From Ignavibacteriae bacterium HGW-Ignavibacteriae-4 (GTDB lineage Bacteria > Bacteroidota > Ignavibacteria > Kapaibacteriales > UBA2268): 64,000 bases of DNA. The stretch lies in NCBI GenBank assembly GCA_002839765.1, contig PGYR01000012.1:1-64000 (forward strand). The letters run 5' to 3'. Shown here piece after piece: positions 1-10,441 of the stretch. The notes beneath the pieces were generated by a model. It ran no database searches. It was not told the DNA's origin and saw only the letters and a list, made by a program, of their open reading frames with translations. The stretch's first letter is position 1. Each line of letters opens with the position of its first letter. The position numbers and the translations under genes were made by a program.

Positions 1-113
1 GGACTTTAGTCCCATTAATATTGAACTCCTACGAAGTTCCCCTGGACTCTTCTAACGCCTACGGCGTTATCAGAGTGACGTGGTTACAAGGGGTTTAGGG
101 GATTAGGAGACGT
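1..113. repeat. Modular hairpin repeat (copy A), inverted relative to 14055-14146
   Basis: Reverse complement of 1-51 aligns with 14096-14146 with 4 mismatches by eye, and that of 93-113 aligns with 14055-14075 with 1 mismatch; the middle hairpin differs. Confidence 0.85.
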
Positions 114-237
114 AAGCATTACGTCTCCTAATTCGTGCCATCCTTAAATCCGTCTAATCCGTGATTCTGACAAAAAGAGATTGCCACCTCCCTTCGGTCA
201 TCGCAATGACATACCCTTATTGGGCTAGAGTATAAAT

Positions 238-1266
238 CTAGAACGTCAAAACAATCTTACCAATATAATCGCCACTTTCGAAGTGTTTTTGTGCTTCTTT
301 CGCTTGTGAAATATCATAAGTTGTATCAATTATTGGATCTATTTTCCCTTCTGCTATTAGATTAATTAGGTCTTGCATATTCTTAGGGTTACCGAGAAAA
401 AGACCATTTATATTCAGGTGGCGGAAGTATGTTTGCTGTATGTTCAATGTTACTTCGCGTCCTGTTATCATTCCACAGAACATAATACGACCATCGTTTC
501 TCAGCAAGCTGAATGATTTATCAAAAGTAGTTGGACCTACATAGTCGAGCACAGCATCTAATCCACCAGGGAAATTTGCCTTTATCTTCTCAACTATCTG
601 CTCATCATCGCGCATATACACATAGTCAGCTCCCATTTCCTTAAGCTTCTGAGCTTTCTTTTCAGAAGAAGTAGTAGTGATTACGATTGCTCCACGTTGT
701 TTAGCTAGTTGTATAGCATAAGTACCTACACCGCCAGAGCCACCCCAAACTAAAAATGTATCGCCTTTTTGTAAATTCGCGATAGTGTCAATTGCGTGCA
801 TAGCAGTTAGACCAGCCGTAGGTAAAGTTGATGCTTGCTCATAGCTCACATTATCTGGCAATTTGTAAAGTGATGATTCGGGTATAGCCACGTACTCTGC
901 GTAGCCACCTGGTAAGTGCATGCCGAAGAACTTCCATCCGAAATTAAGCTGTGGATTATCTACAAACTTTGGATTTTCTTTATCTGAAAGAACTATTGGG
1001 AAAGAGACTATTCTATCCCCAGATTTGAAATTAGATACCCCATTTCCAACTTCAACTACTTCACCAGCGATATCTCCACCGGGTATATGCGGGAAGCTAA
1101 TTTGCAATCCTGGATAACCGTTTCTCATAACTGTATCTATCATATTGATAGAGCTAGCTTTTACTTTTATAAGGACTTCATTGTCACTTATTTCTGGCCT
1201 GGGAAAATCTTCGGAGTACTTGATTACTTCCAAATTACCATTACTTTCATAATATGCAGCTTTCAT
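238..1266 (-). CDS. Zinc-type alcohol dehydrogenase-like / NADPH:quinone oxidoreductase family protein (MDR superfamily)
   Basis: MDR fold: GxGxxG-like 'VWGGSGGVGTYAIQLAK', N-terminal GroES-like 'HIPGGDIAGEVVEVG'. Confidence 0.85.
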   Translation of the reverse strand: MKAAYYESNGNLEVIKYSEDFPRPEISDNEVLIKVKASSINMIDTVMRNGYPGLQISFPHIPGGDIAGEVVEVGNGVSNFKSGDRIVSFPIVLSDKENPKFVDNPQLNFGWKFFGMHLPGGYAEYVAIPESSLYKLPDNVSYEQASTLPTAGLTAMHAIDTIANLQKGDTFLVWGGSGGVGTYAIQLAKQRGAIVITTTSSEKKAQKLKEMGADYVYMRDDEQIVEKIKANFPGGLDAVLDYVGPTTFDKSFSLLRNDGRIMFCGMITGREVTLNIQQTYFRHLNINGLFLGNPKNMQDLINLIAEGKIDPIIDTTYDISQAKEAQKHFESGDYIGKIVLTF

Positions 1267-1284
1267 TTTTTTACCTTTATAATT

Positions 1285-1917
1285 TTAAAATACGACTGGA
1301 AAAAATACAAAAATCATTGCATCCCATAGGGCATGTGATATAATGCCTGGTACTAATGATTTGTATTTATAGAACAATAACCCCCAATGTACGCCTAGTA
1401 CAAGAGCAGCCAGTAATAACATTGGGTTAAATGCCCAAATATGAACTAGGGAATAGATTATAGTAGTTATTATCAATGCTTTTTTAGGATTACTTATTTG
1501 ACCGATTTTGTTTTGCACGAATCCACGCCAGAATATCTCCTCTGAGGGACCTATTATAAAAATCAATAATAGCCCAATATACAATGGATCGAGCTGTGTT
1601 TTCGTAGTGTATATAGCTTCTATTTGAGGGACTACGAAATCAAACATATTTTGAGCTATGAATACACCTAAGCGGGATAATCCGTAGAGTAATAAAGCGT
1701 GGCCTAGCCCAATTAAAACTAGTTTTCTATTGATTTTTAGTAAGTTCTTGAAAGTTTCTTTCTGAGTTAACACAGAAAATATTGCCAGAGAAGTAGCTGA
1801 GATAGTCATAGCTATCCAAAAATAGGTATTATGTATGATATTGCCGATTTCCACGAATTCCGCGAACATAATGAACCAGAGGAAAGAGGCGACTAGAATA
1901 CCAATAGTAATTATCAT
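1285..1917 (-). CDS. CPBP family intramembrane metalloprotease
   Basis: Multi-TM protein with 'EEIFWRGFVQ', 'HIWAFNP' and 'HALWD' motifs typical of CPBP/Abi proteases. Confidence 0.85.
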   Translation of the reverse strand: MIITIGILVASFLWFIMFAEFVEIGNIIHNTYFWIAMTISATSLAIFSVLTQKETFKNLLKINRKLVLIGLGHALLLYGLSRLGVFIAQNMFDFVVPQIEAIYTTKTQLDPLYIGLLLIFIIGPSEEIFWRGFVQNKIGQISNPKKALIITTIIYSLVHIWAFNPMLLLAALVLGVHWGLLFYKYKSLVPGIISHALWDAMIFVFFPVVF

Positions 1918-1999
1918 ATTAACTCGTTAAAAATTGAAGTTTATTTATTATATTTGTTACAATTTAAGAAAATAATTTTGGGATTAAGAGGATTAAGTA

Positions 2000-4636
2000 A
2001 TGAGAATATTATTAATGTTATTTATTTTACCTGCATTTATATTTGCACAGCCTGCTGGTTCTAATTATTATGAGTTTACACCTTCTCCTGCTTATGCTAA
2101 TTTGTCGAAATATCCTGACTACGAAGAAGTAGGATTTCTACATCCAGAATCGAAGGGAAAAGTAGAAAAACTTTATTTTGCTCTTACTGGAAATGTAGCT
2201 AGAAAAGATACAATCCGAGTAATAGGAGACCCAAGTGATGGCAGTTACGCTCCATCTATGTGGGTAAATGGAATTCTCAACTATAATCTATATGCACAAT
2301 TTGTTATAGATTACCAACCGGGGCAATCATGGTTTGAGTTAGATCTATCTGGGTTAAATCTAGAGATAGGTGGTTTAGATAGAATCGGTATTTCTCACTT
2401 AATTAAAGAAGGTGGCCCTTTTTTACTAGCAGATACAGATAAGAGTAGTAAGCCGAATAACTCATGGTTAGTGCAGACTTTTAAGCCAAATCCAAATTTC
2501 TACGATTTAAGAGGACTACCAAGTCCAGTGACTACAGACTTTCTACTGGCTGCAAAGGTCAAATGGTACAATGGTGATGAACAGGGGGATCCTCCAACAC
2601 CAACTCTTGTAGATGTGACTGAAAAAGTTGGGCTAGTAGGTAAAAGTGGTGAACTTCTGAAATCACCAATGGGTGCAGTTTATGATTGGAATAATGATGG
2701 ATTCGACGATATATTCGTTGGTGATAATTATTTCGAGAATAATGGGAATGGTACATTTACAAATGTAACATCAAAATTTCAAAAAGTGATAGATGGCGAT
2801 AAGATATTCGGAGACATAGATAATGACGGTCAAACGGATATCTTCGTAGCAAAAGGTGGAGGTAATGACAAAATATATTACGGTAGTGCCGATGGATTTA
2901 TGGAAATTACTGACCCAGTATTTAAAACAAATACTGACCCAACCACTACACCACTATTCTTAGACTATAATAATGATGGTCAATTGGATATATTCATAGC
3001 AAGAGGCAGAGCTACAGTAAATGGACAAGAAGTTTACTATCAAGATCAACTATTTTTGAATAAAGGTAATAGAGTATTCGAAGATGTAACTGAGAGTGCT
3101 GGAATTGCTGCAGGTGAACCTGGTCCAAATTACGATTGTTGGGGAGCAAGTGTAACAGATTACAATAATGATGGATTCACAGATATATTCGTTGCTACAT
3201 ATAGACTTGCACCAGATTTGTTGTATAAGAATAATGGTGATGGCACTTTCACTGAAGTGGGTGCGGAGACGGGAGTTTTAGGTAATGTTACATTAGTAAA
3301 AGACTATTATGGTCATGGTATGGGCTCGGATTGGGGCGATATGAACGGTGATGGTCTATTAGATTTGGTAGTGGGTAACCTTGGTCATCCAGATGAGAGA
3401 GGTGCTTACTCAAATCCTTCACTTATTTTCTTCAATAATAATGATAATATCTTCACAGAAACCCATCAAGAACTTGGGTTGAAGTTTTTCGAAATGAACG
3501 CTGGACCTACGTTTGTAGATTTGGATAATGATGGGGATTTGGACTTATGGTCTTGCCAATATTCTTATGAAGCATTAACTGAAACATCAACACCAAAATA
3601 TTCACGAGTATATATGAACGAAGGTAAAGAGAATAACTATAAACTGAAAGATATGACTTGGGAGTTAGGTAGTAAGATACATGGAGCGTGGACGGCACTC
3701 AGTCTAGATTATGATTTGGATGGAGATATGGATTTGCTAGTTTGTAGTAATCAAGAGAATGTAAAATTATTTGAAAATAAACTAGATAATATGGGTAACT
3801 TCCTTAATCTTAGAATAGACAAAGAATCTGTAGCTAAAGGGTTTAGTGCTAGTATTACAAACAATGACAGGCTATTGTTCAGGTCAAATCAAGGGATTGT
3901 AAGTACAGGTAGAGCTTCACAAAGTTCTAATATGCTTCATTTTGGTCTTGGAAATCAAGAAAACACTGTAGTTCTACAAATAGAGCATAATGGTGGAGAA
4001 AGTTTAGTAATAGATGGGTTAAAGCCCAACACTAATTATTGGATGAATAGACAAGGAAGATTTGTATTACCAATACGTCCAGAATTAATATCTCCTCTCA
4101 ATGAACAATTAGTAAAAATTAGTGATGAACTTGTCTGGAAGCCCATGTGGAATGTAGAGAAAATAGAACTAATAATATCAGAGAAAGGTGGAAGCGAGTT
4201 ATACAGAGATACTTTTAACTATCAAACCACTTACAATATCAAAGATATAGTAAACGTAGAAAATAATAAGACCTATACTTGGCAGATAATCGGAAAGAAA
4301 AAAGGTGACGAAACAATAATCTCGGAGGAAGGAAGCTTTAGAATTGATTTCCAATCTTCAGTATCAAGCAAGTTAGTGGGTCTTACATCTACGGTTTACC
4401 CGAACCCAGTGAAAGATAAATTGAACCTAAAAATGAATTCTGTTGAGAATAGATTATACTCTATCGAAATGATAGATCTAATTGGACGTACAGTTGCTAA
4501 CTTTGGGAAAAAGATAATAGGTGGCGAAGCCGAATTGCAATTAGATATATCGCAGATTCCTACCGGAGATTATAATCTAATAATATCTGATGACAAAGGA
4601 AAATCGAGAATAATCAAAGTCGTGAAAGTTAATTGA
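2000..4636 (+). CDS. Secreted FG-GAP/VCBS repeat protein with T9SS C-terminal sorting domain
   Basis: Signal peptide; many 'DxNNDGxxDIF' repeats; C-terminus 'STVYPNPVKDKLNLKMNS...GDYNLIISDDKGKSRIIKVVKV' typical of T9SS type A sorting domains. Confidence 0.85.
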   Translation: MRILLMLFILPAFIFAQPAGSNYYEFTPSPAYANLSKYPDYEEVGFLHPESKGKVEKLYFALTGNVARKDTIRVIGDPSDGSYAPSMWVNGILNYNLYAQFVIDYQPGQSWFELDLSGLNLEIGGLDRIGISHLIKEGGPFLLADTDKSSKPNNSWLVQTFKPNPNFYDLRGLPSPVTTDFLLAAKVKWYNGDEQGDPPTPTLVDVTEKVGLVGKSGELLKSPMGAVYDWNNDGFDDIFVGDNYFENNGNGTFTNVTSKFQKVIDGDKIFGDIDNDGQTDIFVAKGGGNDKIYYGSADGFMEITDPVFKTNTDPTTTPLFLDYNNDGQLDIFIARGRATVNGQEVYYQDQLFLNKGNRVFEDVTESAGIAAGEPGPNYDCWGASVTDYNNDGFTDIFVATYRLAPDLLYKNNGDGTFTEVGAETGVLGNVTLVKDYYGHGMGSDWGDMNGDGLLDLVVGNLGHPDERGAYSNPSLIFFNNNDNIFTETHQELGLKFFEMNAGPTFVDLDNDGDLDLWSCQYSYEALTETSTPKYSRVYMNEGKENNYKLKDMTWELGSKIHGAWTALSLDYDLDGDMDLLVCSNQENVKLFENKLDNMGNFLNLRIDKESVAKGFSASITNNDRLLFRSNQGIVSTGRASQSSNMLHFGLGNQENTVVLQIEHNGGESLVIDGLKPNTNYWMNRQGRFVLPIRPELISPLNEQLVKISDELVWKPMWNVEKIELIISEKGGSELYRDTFNYQTTYNIKDIVNVENNKTYTWQIIGKKKGDETIISEEGSFRIDFQSSVSSKLVGLTSTVYPNPVKDKLNLKMNSVENRLYSIEMIDLIGRTVANFGKKIIGGEAELQLDISQIPTGDYNLIISDDKGKSRIIKVVKVN

Positions 4637-6109
4637 TTATTCGAAAGAAGCAAGGCGCATAATGATAAGGTCTTGTAGATTATTAATTTCAGTTTGTGGA
4701 GCTGTAAAATTATTGAAAAATAAATTTACAACGAAAGTATCACCACTTGCGGAAACAACATAGCCAGAAATATTAGAAACTCCATTCATAGATCCAGTTT
4801 TTGCGAAAACTCGGTTTTGTGCAATGGAGTTTTTCATTCTTCTCTCTAAAGTACCAGGTTTACCGGGCTGTGCCAGTGAATTTATAATAGACGACCTATA
4901 ATCTGAAGTGTAAATATAACGCAATAAATTAGTCATCAAATTTGGGGACAAATAGTCCAACCTAGAAAGTCCCGAACCATCAACTAGATTAAAGTCATCT
5001 TCTTCGTAGAAATTCTTAATGAATTTTTCGACTAATTTCACACCTGAAGAAAAGCTTCCATCGCCCCCATTCTCTTTGCCAATGGTTTTTAGCAATATCT
5101 CTGCCGTGAGATTATTACTTTTTCTATTCACGAATTCAATTATTTCTTCTAATGTTACAGATTGTTTGTCAAAAACTTGATTTATCTTGAAATAAACGGG
5201 AGTTTCGTTCCAATCATCAATATCTATCAACGCACCTTTGAATCTGATATTGAAATGACGTAGATGGTCACTGAAATTGCTGAGGAAATATAGTGTAGGG
5301 TTATCTATAGCTATTTCTTCAGAAATAGTATCTTTTTTCAAAGGGTCGAATGGCATACTGCCGAAAAACTCGAAGAAATTTGTCACGGCATCTCGTTCGA
5401 AAGAAACTTCATTTACACCTGATTCGGAACCTGTTTTCACATTATTCACAATACGAACAAAGTCCGAATTCGGGACTAACTTAATCTTAGTTATTTCGTT
5501 TCTCTTGTCTGCGGAAGTTATCATAGCAGTGATAGAATTATTGAATATATTCAGAGCACCGACTTGAGCAGAATATGAGTACTTCATATCGTCCCATGCC
5601 CAACCCGAAGGATAGTAAGAATCATCGAAATAATTGTCATCACCAATTATATTACCCCTTATTGATTTTATACCCAAACTATCTAACTTAGATACCCAAT
5701 CATCAAATATAATATTCTCAGTTTTGTAAAATTCAAGTGACAAAGTTGGATCGCCGAATCCCCTGATTATTAAGTTTCCTTTGAATTCCCCGTTTTCTTC
5801 AACATTACCATCTAAGTACAATTTGCTGTTATAAGTGAAGTTTTTTCCAAGATAATGAAGTGCTGCTGAAGTTGTTAACAGTTTAACAGTAGATGCAGGG
5901 ATGAAATTTTGCTGAGAATTGAGCGAGTAAACAGACGTGTTTCTGTCAATGGAATAGATGCTAATACCAACTTGTGTATTTTCTAGTTTCTTATTTCGCA
6001 GTAGCCCATCTATGTCTTTTGTTAGTGAATTATATTTATCAACGTTCGGTTTTGCGAACGTAAATGCACAAGCGCATAAAAAAACTATCAATAATCTAAT
6101 CATCATCAC
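4637..6109 (-). CDS. dacB: D-alanyl-D-alanine carboxypeptidase/endopeptidase (PBP4 family, peptidase S13)
   Basis: SxxK 'PASTVKLLTTS', SxN 'RKSNNLTAE', KTG 'FAKTGSMNGVSNISGY'. Confidence 0.9.
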   Translation of the reverse strand: MMMIRLLIVFLCACAFTFAKPNVDKYNSLTKDIDGLLRNKKLENTQVGISIYSIDRNTSVYSLNSQQNFIPASTVKLLTTSAALHYLGKNFTYNSKLYLDGNVEENGEFKGNLIIRGFGDPTLSLEFYKTENIIFDDWVSKLDSLGIKSIRGNIIGDDNYFDDSYYPSGWAWDDMKYSYSAQVGALNIFNNSITAMITSADKRNEITKIKLVPNSDFVRIVNNVKTGSESGVNEVSFERDAVTNFFEFFGSMPFDPLKKDTISEEIAIDNPTLYFLSNFSDHLRHFNIRFKGALIDIDDWNETPVYFKINQVFDKQSVTLEEIIEFVNRKSNNLTAEILLKTIGKENGGDGSFSSGVKLVEKFIKNFYEEDDFNLVDGSGLSRLDYLSPNLMTNLLRYIYTSDYRSSIINSLAQPGKPGTLERRMKNSIAQNRVFAKTGSMNGVSNISGYVVSASGDTFVVNLFFNNFTAPQTEINNLQDLIIMRLASFE

Positions 6110-6155
6110 GTCTTTCAGAAAGGAAATTTTTATAAAAATAAAATAATGTTGAGCT

Positions 6156-8003
6156 ATGACTACACAAACTAAAAAACAAATTAAGGAAACTTTTGAATAT
6201 AAAGCAGAAATGAAGCAATTATTACAATTGATTGCTCATTCTCTATACACTCATCCAGAAGTTTTTATAAGAGAATTAGTTTCTAATTCATCAGACGCAT
6301 TAAACAAGATTAGATTTAAAAAGCTAACTGAAAAAAATGTATATCAACCTGATAAAGAGCTACGGATTGATATAAATATAGATGAAGAGAAACAAACTTT
6401 CTCCATAAGTGATACTGGAATTGGTATGACTAAGGAGAATTTGATTAATCAATTAGGAACAGTTGCGAAATCAGGTACTTCAGAGTTCCTTGAGCAATTG
6501 AAAAAAGGAAAACAAAAAGCTGATGGTAATCTAATTGGACAATTCGGAGTTGGTTTCTATTCTGTATATATGGTTACAGATAAAATAAGTGTAAAAACTA
6601 GAAACTTCGAAGAAGGCGCTGAAGGTTATAAATGGACAAGTAAGGGCGATGAGAAATTTGAGATAACAGAAGCAAAGAAAGCAGACAGAGGAACGCAGAT
6701 TTATTTCAAACTGAAAGATGAATACAAAGAATTTGCAACAGAAAGTAGAGTCCGTGCTATATTGAAGAAATATTCGAACTTCATCGAATATCCAATTTAC
6801 CTGAATGGTGAAGAGATAAACACAGTTGACGCAATCTGGCAAAAATCAAAATCTGAAATTACTCAAGATGAAGCAAATGAGTTTTACAAGTTCATTTCTA
6901 ATGATTACCAAGATCCGTTTGACTATATTCATCTTGATTTGGAAGGAGTAGTAAGCTTCAAAGCTTTAGTTTTCTTCCCTCAGAAAGCACCAATGAATAT
7001 GTTTGCAGAAGATTTCCGTACTACTTTGCACTTATATACTAATAAAGTATTCATACAAGACAATGCGGATTGGTTATTACCAGACTACTTACGCTTTTGT
7101 AAAGGTGTGATAGACACTTCTGATTTACCTCTGAACGTATCAAGAGAAGTAACTCAACATTCACCAGTTATGGCTAAAATAAAGAGCATATTAACTGGTA
7201 AAATACTGGGCGAATTCGATAGTTGGGCTAAAAACGATGTTGAGAAATTCAATACTTTCTATAAAGAATTTGGGACAATGCTAAAAACAGGATTGAACTC
7301 TGATTTCAGCAATAGAGATAGAATCTCGAAATTACTTAGATTCCAGAGTTCTAATCGTGATGAGTTAATCTCATTCGACCAATATTTAGAATTATCAGAT
7401 AAAGAAATAAAGAAAATCTATTATTTAAGCGCTGAAAATATAGAATCGGCAAAAAGAAATCCAAATCTGGAATATTTCAAGAAAAACAATATTGAAGTTA
7501 TATTCCTAACAGACCCTATTGATTCATTTGTTATACCTCAATTGTATCAATACGAAGAGCATCAATTAATCTCGATTGATAAAGAAGAAATAGACAATGA
7601 AGAAAGTACAGAAAAAGACGAGAACAAAGAAGCTGACAAATTAGTAGCGGCAATCAAAGAAATACTAGGTGATAAGGTATCTGACGTTAAAGAATCGAAA
7701 AGATTAGTTGACTCACCATGTACAATAGTAGCTGGTAAAGATGGTATGGACGCACAAACGGAACGAATGATGAAGATGATGGATAAGAACTTCGAAGGCG
7801 CAAAGAAAGTATTTGAAGTGAATATGAATCATAAAATATTGAAAAATCTAACTTCCTATTTTGAAAAAAATGGTGCAGATGACAAATTCAATAACATAGT
7901 AGAGCAACTATATGGCAGTGCTCTTCTGATAGAAGGTGAATTGAAGAACCCTACAGATTATGTTGCGAAGGTTTATGATTTGATAGAAGCACACACTAAT
8001 TAG
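6156..8003 (+). CDS. htpG: Molecular chaperone HtpG (Hsp90 family)
   Basis: Hsp90 signatures 'YTHPEVFIRELVSNSSDALNKIRF', 'DTGIGMTKENL', 'GQFGVGFYSVYMV'. Confidence 0.97.
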   Translation: MTTQTKKQIKETFEYKAEMKQLLQLIAHSLYTHPEVFIRELVSNSSDALNKIRFKKLTEKNVYQPDKELRIDINIDEEKQTFSISDTGIGMTKENLINQLGTVAKSGTSEFLEQLKKGKQKADGNLIGQFGVGFYSVYMVTDKISVKTRNFEEGAEGYKWTSKGDEKFEITEAKKADRGTQIYFKLKDEYKEFATESRVRAILKKYSNFIEYPIYLNGEEINTVDAIWQKSKSEITQDEANEFYKFISNDYQDPFDYIHLDLEGVVSFKALVFFPQKAPMNMFAEDFRTTLHLYTNKVFIQDNADWLLPDYLRFCKGVIDTSDLPLNVSREVTQHSPVMAKIKSILTGKILGEFDSWAKNDVEKFNTFYKEFGTMLKTGLNSDFSNRDRISKLLRFQSSNRDELISFDQYLELSDKEIKKIYYLSAENIESAKRNPNLEYFKKNNIEVIFLTDPIDSFVIPQLYQYEEHQLISIDKEEIDNEESTEKDENKEADKLVAAIKEILGDKVSDVKESKRLVDSPCTIVAGKDGMDAQTERMMKMMDKNFEGAKKVFEVNMNHKILKNLTSYFEKNGADDKFNNIVEQLYGSALLIEGELKNPTDYVAKVYDLIEAHTN

Positions 8004-8070
8004 TAAAATTTAGAAATTATTTGTATTTTTGTAATTGTACCAATTCGCAATTAACCAATAGGTCCCCAAA

Positions 8071-9129
8071 TTGATGAAGTTATCGTCATTTAAATATGAT
8101 TTACCTAAAAAATCAATAGCAAAGTTTCCTGCCGATCCACGGGATTCATCTAAAATGTTAGTAATGGACAGAGAGAGTGGCAAGATAAAAGATAAGATGT
8201 TCACTGATATACTAAGCGAATTAAGCAAGGGAGACTGCCTAGTATTAAATGATACTAAGGTGTTCCCAGCTAGATTATTTGGCAACAAAGAAAAGACTAA
8301 TGCGAAAATAGAAGTCCTATTACTTAGAGAACTAAAAAGCGAAGAAAGACTTTGGGACGTAATGGTAGAGCCAGCTAGAAAAGTTAGAATCGGGAATAAA
8401 ATATATTTCGATGATAATAAATTCTACTGCGAAGTTATAGATAATACAACTTCTAGAGGAAGAACAGTACGTTTCTCTTACGATGGTAATCTATTCGATG
8501 AAATCGAAAAGATTGGTGAAATGCCAATCCCTGATTACATAGACAGAGATACTGCTCAGATTGACAAAGCAACTTATCAAACAGTATTTTGTAATGACGA
8601 ACATTTGCAATCAATCGCTCCTCCTTCTGCTGGATTACATTTCACTGAAGAAATGTTAAAGAAAATAGAAGATAAAGGCGTTAGAATTGCTTACGTTAAC
8701 CTTACAATTGGTCAAGGTGTATTCGAAACTATTGATGTTGAAGATTTGACTAAACACAGAATGTATAGCGAATATTTCGAAATACCAAGAGCTTCTGCTG
8801 AGTTAATTAACAAGTCATTGAAATCGAACAAACGTATATTTGGTGTTGGTACTAGTGTTGTTAGAGCTTTGGAAGCATCTGTATTGACTACAGGAGCAGT
8901 AAAGCCAAACAAAGGTTGGACTGATAAATTTATCTATCCACAATACGAATTTCAAATTGTTACTGACTTTTTGACTAATTTCCACTATCCTGCATCTCCA
9001 CAAATACTTGTGTCTTGTGCGTTTGGTGGTAAAAAGCAAACATTCGAAGCATACAAACACGCTATTAAAAATGATTATAGACTTTTAGCTTACGGTGATG
9101 CTATATTATATAGAACTCCTAAGAAATAA
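8071..9129 (+). CDS. queA: S-adenosylmethionine:tRNA ribosyltransferase-isomerase
   Basis: 'YDLPKKSIAKFPADPRDSSKMLVMDR', 'LNDTKVFPARLFG', 'PPSAGLHFTEEML', 'GTSVVRALEA' typical of QueA. Confidence 0.96.
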   Translation: MMKLSSFKYDLPKKSIAKFPADPRDSSKMLVMDRESGKIKDKMFTDILSELSKGDCLVLNDTKVFPARLFGNKEKTNAKIEVLLLRELKSEERLWDVMVEPARKVRIGNKIYFDDNKFYCEVIDNTTSRGRTVRFSYDGNLFDEIEKIGEMPIPDYIDRDTAQIDKATYQTVFCNDEHLQSIAPPSAGLHFTEEMLKKIEDKGVRIAYVNLTIGQGVFETIDVEDLTKHRMYSEYFEIPRASAELINKSLKSNKRIFGVGTSVVRALEASVLTTGAVKPNKGWTDKFIYPQYEFQIVTDFLTNFHYPASPQILVSCAFGGKKQTFEAYKHAIKNDYRLLAYGDAILYRTPKK

Positions 9130-9154
9130 AGTTAATATTGATATTTGAAAATAC

Positions 9155-9190
9155 AAAAAGCATACTTATTTAATTAGTATGCTTTTTTTT
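9155..9190 (+). terminator. Rho-independent terminator after queA
   Basis: aaaagcatact-tatttaat-tagtatgctttttttt stem-loop followed by a T tract. Confidence 0.8.
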
Positions 9191-9203
9191 TGAGATAAAG
9201 AAT

Positions 9204-10439
9204 ATGGAAAATTTAAAAGAACAAATTCACAGTGAATTCCTGCCAATCAATTTCGATGATTGGAAGAAAGCTGCACAGCAAACTCTCAGAAAAGAGAACA
9301 TAGATTCGGTTCTGAGTAAAAAGATAAGCTCTGCGATAGCTATTAATTCGATCTATGATAAAAGCCAAGTCATTAAGTACTTTGACTTGCAATTTCAAAA
9401 AAAATTAATTGATAATTCAAACAATTACTCCTTGAGTAACTTCACTGATTTACAATGCGAATCAGATATGGAAGTGGCATATCTTCTTTATTTAGTAAAA
9501 AATTCACAAAGAAATGATATAATTGAAGTACTAATAGACCCGAATTTCTTTCTTTCAATAGCCAAATTCAGAGCAATTCGATATATGCTTACTGATATGG
9601 GTAAAGCAGATATCACAATAATTGCAAAGAGTTCTACTGATAACAAGACTTACTCTGATGTAGAAAACAATCTCATAAGATTAACAACAGAAGCTATGTC
9701 AGCTATTATAGGAGGTGCAGATAAAGTAGATCTACTCCCTTATAACTCAATGAGACAGAATGATGAATTTGGGAAGAGAATCACTAATAATATTTTGATA
9801 TTGCTCAACGAAGAGAGCTATTTATCGAATGTGAAAGACCCACTATCTGGCTCCTATCTAGTAGAGAACTTAACTGCTAAATTCATCGAATCAGTTAAAA
9901 ATATTAGTGTTGAAATTTCTAAATTAGGATCAGAAACTGAGATAAAGCAACACATAATATTAAATTGCAGCGTATATCAGCAACAACAAATGTCCTTATT
10001 AGAATCACAAAAGAAAAAGATAATTGGAGTGAATATTTATCAGAATAAAAAAGATGATATTTCAGAAGCTGACATTAGTATTACTAATAATATTAGCGAA
10101 TTTGAAGCTCGAAAATCAATAATTGATAAGTTAAATCCCAAGGTTTATATAGTAAACTTCGAAGAGACAAATGTACTTCAAGCCCCAATCATTATGGCTC
10201 TGAATACATATAATATTCCATTTCAGATTAGTGGTATATTCGAGTTGGTAGAAGATGCATTTAACGCAATTAAGCTATATGACCCAGATTTGGTAATTGT
10301 GAATGGAAATAACGACATAGTGAGAATCCTGAAAAATATGTTAGACGAGTACAATGTAACAGGTATTGATGAGTTCAGCAATTCGTCTATTCTTAATAAT
10401 ATAGACGTAGTGATTAAAAGTTTAGAGGATGGAGAATAA
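9204..10439 (+). CDS. mutA: Methylmalonyl-CoA mutase small (beta) subunit
   Basis: Homology-like pattern to the MCM TIM barrel ('[13 protein letters not shown]'); degenerate C-terminal B12 domain without DxHxxG; lies immediately upstream of the large subunit. Confidence 0.88.
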   Translation: MENLKEQIHSEFLPINFDDWKKAAQQTLRKENIDSVLSKKISSAIAINSIYDKSQVIKYFDLQFQKKLIDNSNNYSLSNFTDLQCESDMEVAYLLYLVKNSQRNDIIEVLIDPNFFLSIAKFRAIRYMLTDMGKADITIIAKSSTDNKTYSDVENNLIRLTTEAMSAIIGGADKVDLLPYNSMRQNDEFGKRITNNILILLNEESYLSNVKDPLSGSYLVENLTAKFIESVKNISVEISKLGSETEIKQHIILNCSVYQQQQMSLLESQKKKIIGVNIYQNKKDDISEADISITNNISEFEARKSIIDKLNPKVYIVNFEETNVLQAPIIMALNTYNIPFQISGIFELVEDAFNAIKLYDPDLVIVNGNNDIVRILKNMLDEYNVTGIDEFSNSSILNNIDVVIKSLEDGE

Positions 10440-10441
10440 TA

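Noticed and set aside
1087-1329. 80-aa plus-strand ORF
   Set aside because: Overlaps the start of the MDR dehydrogenase antisense; no supporting motif.
6531-6842. 103-aa minus-strand ORF
   Set aside because: Antisense to htpG; Phe/Cys-rich shadow frame.
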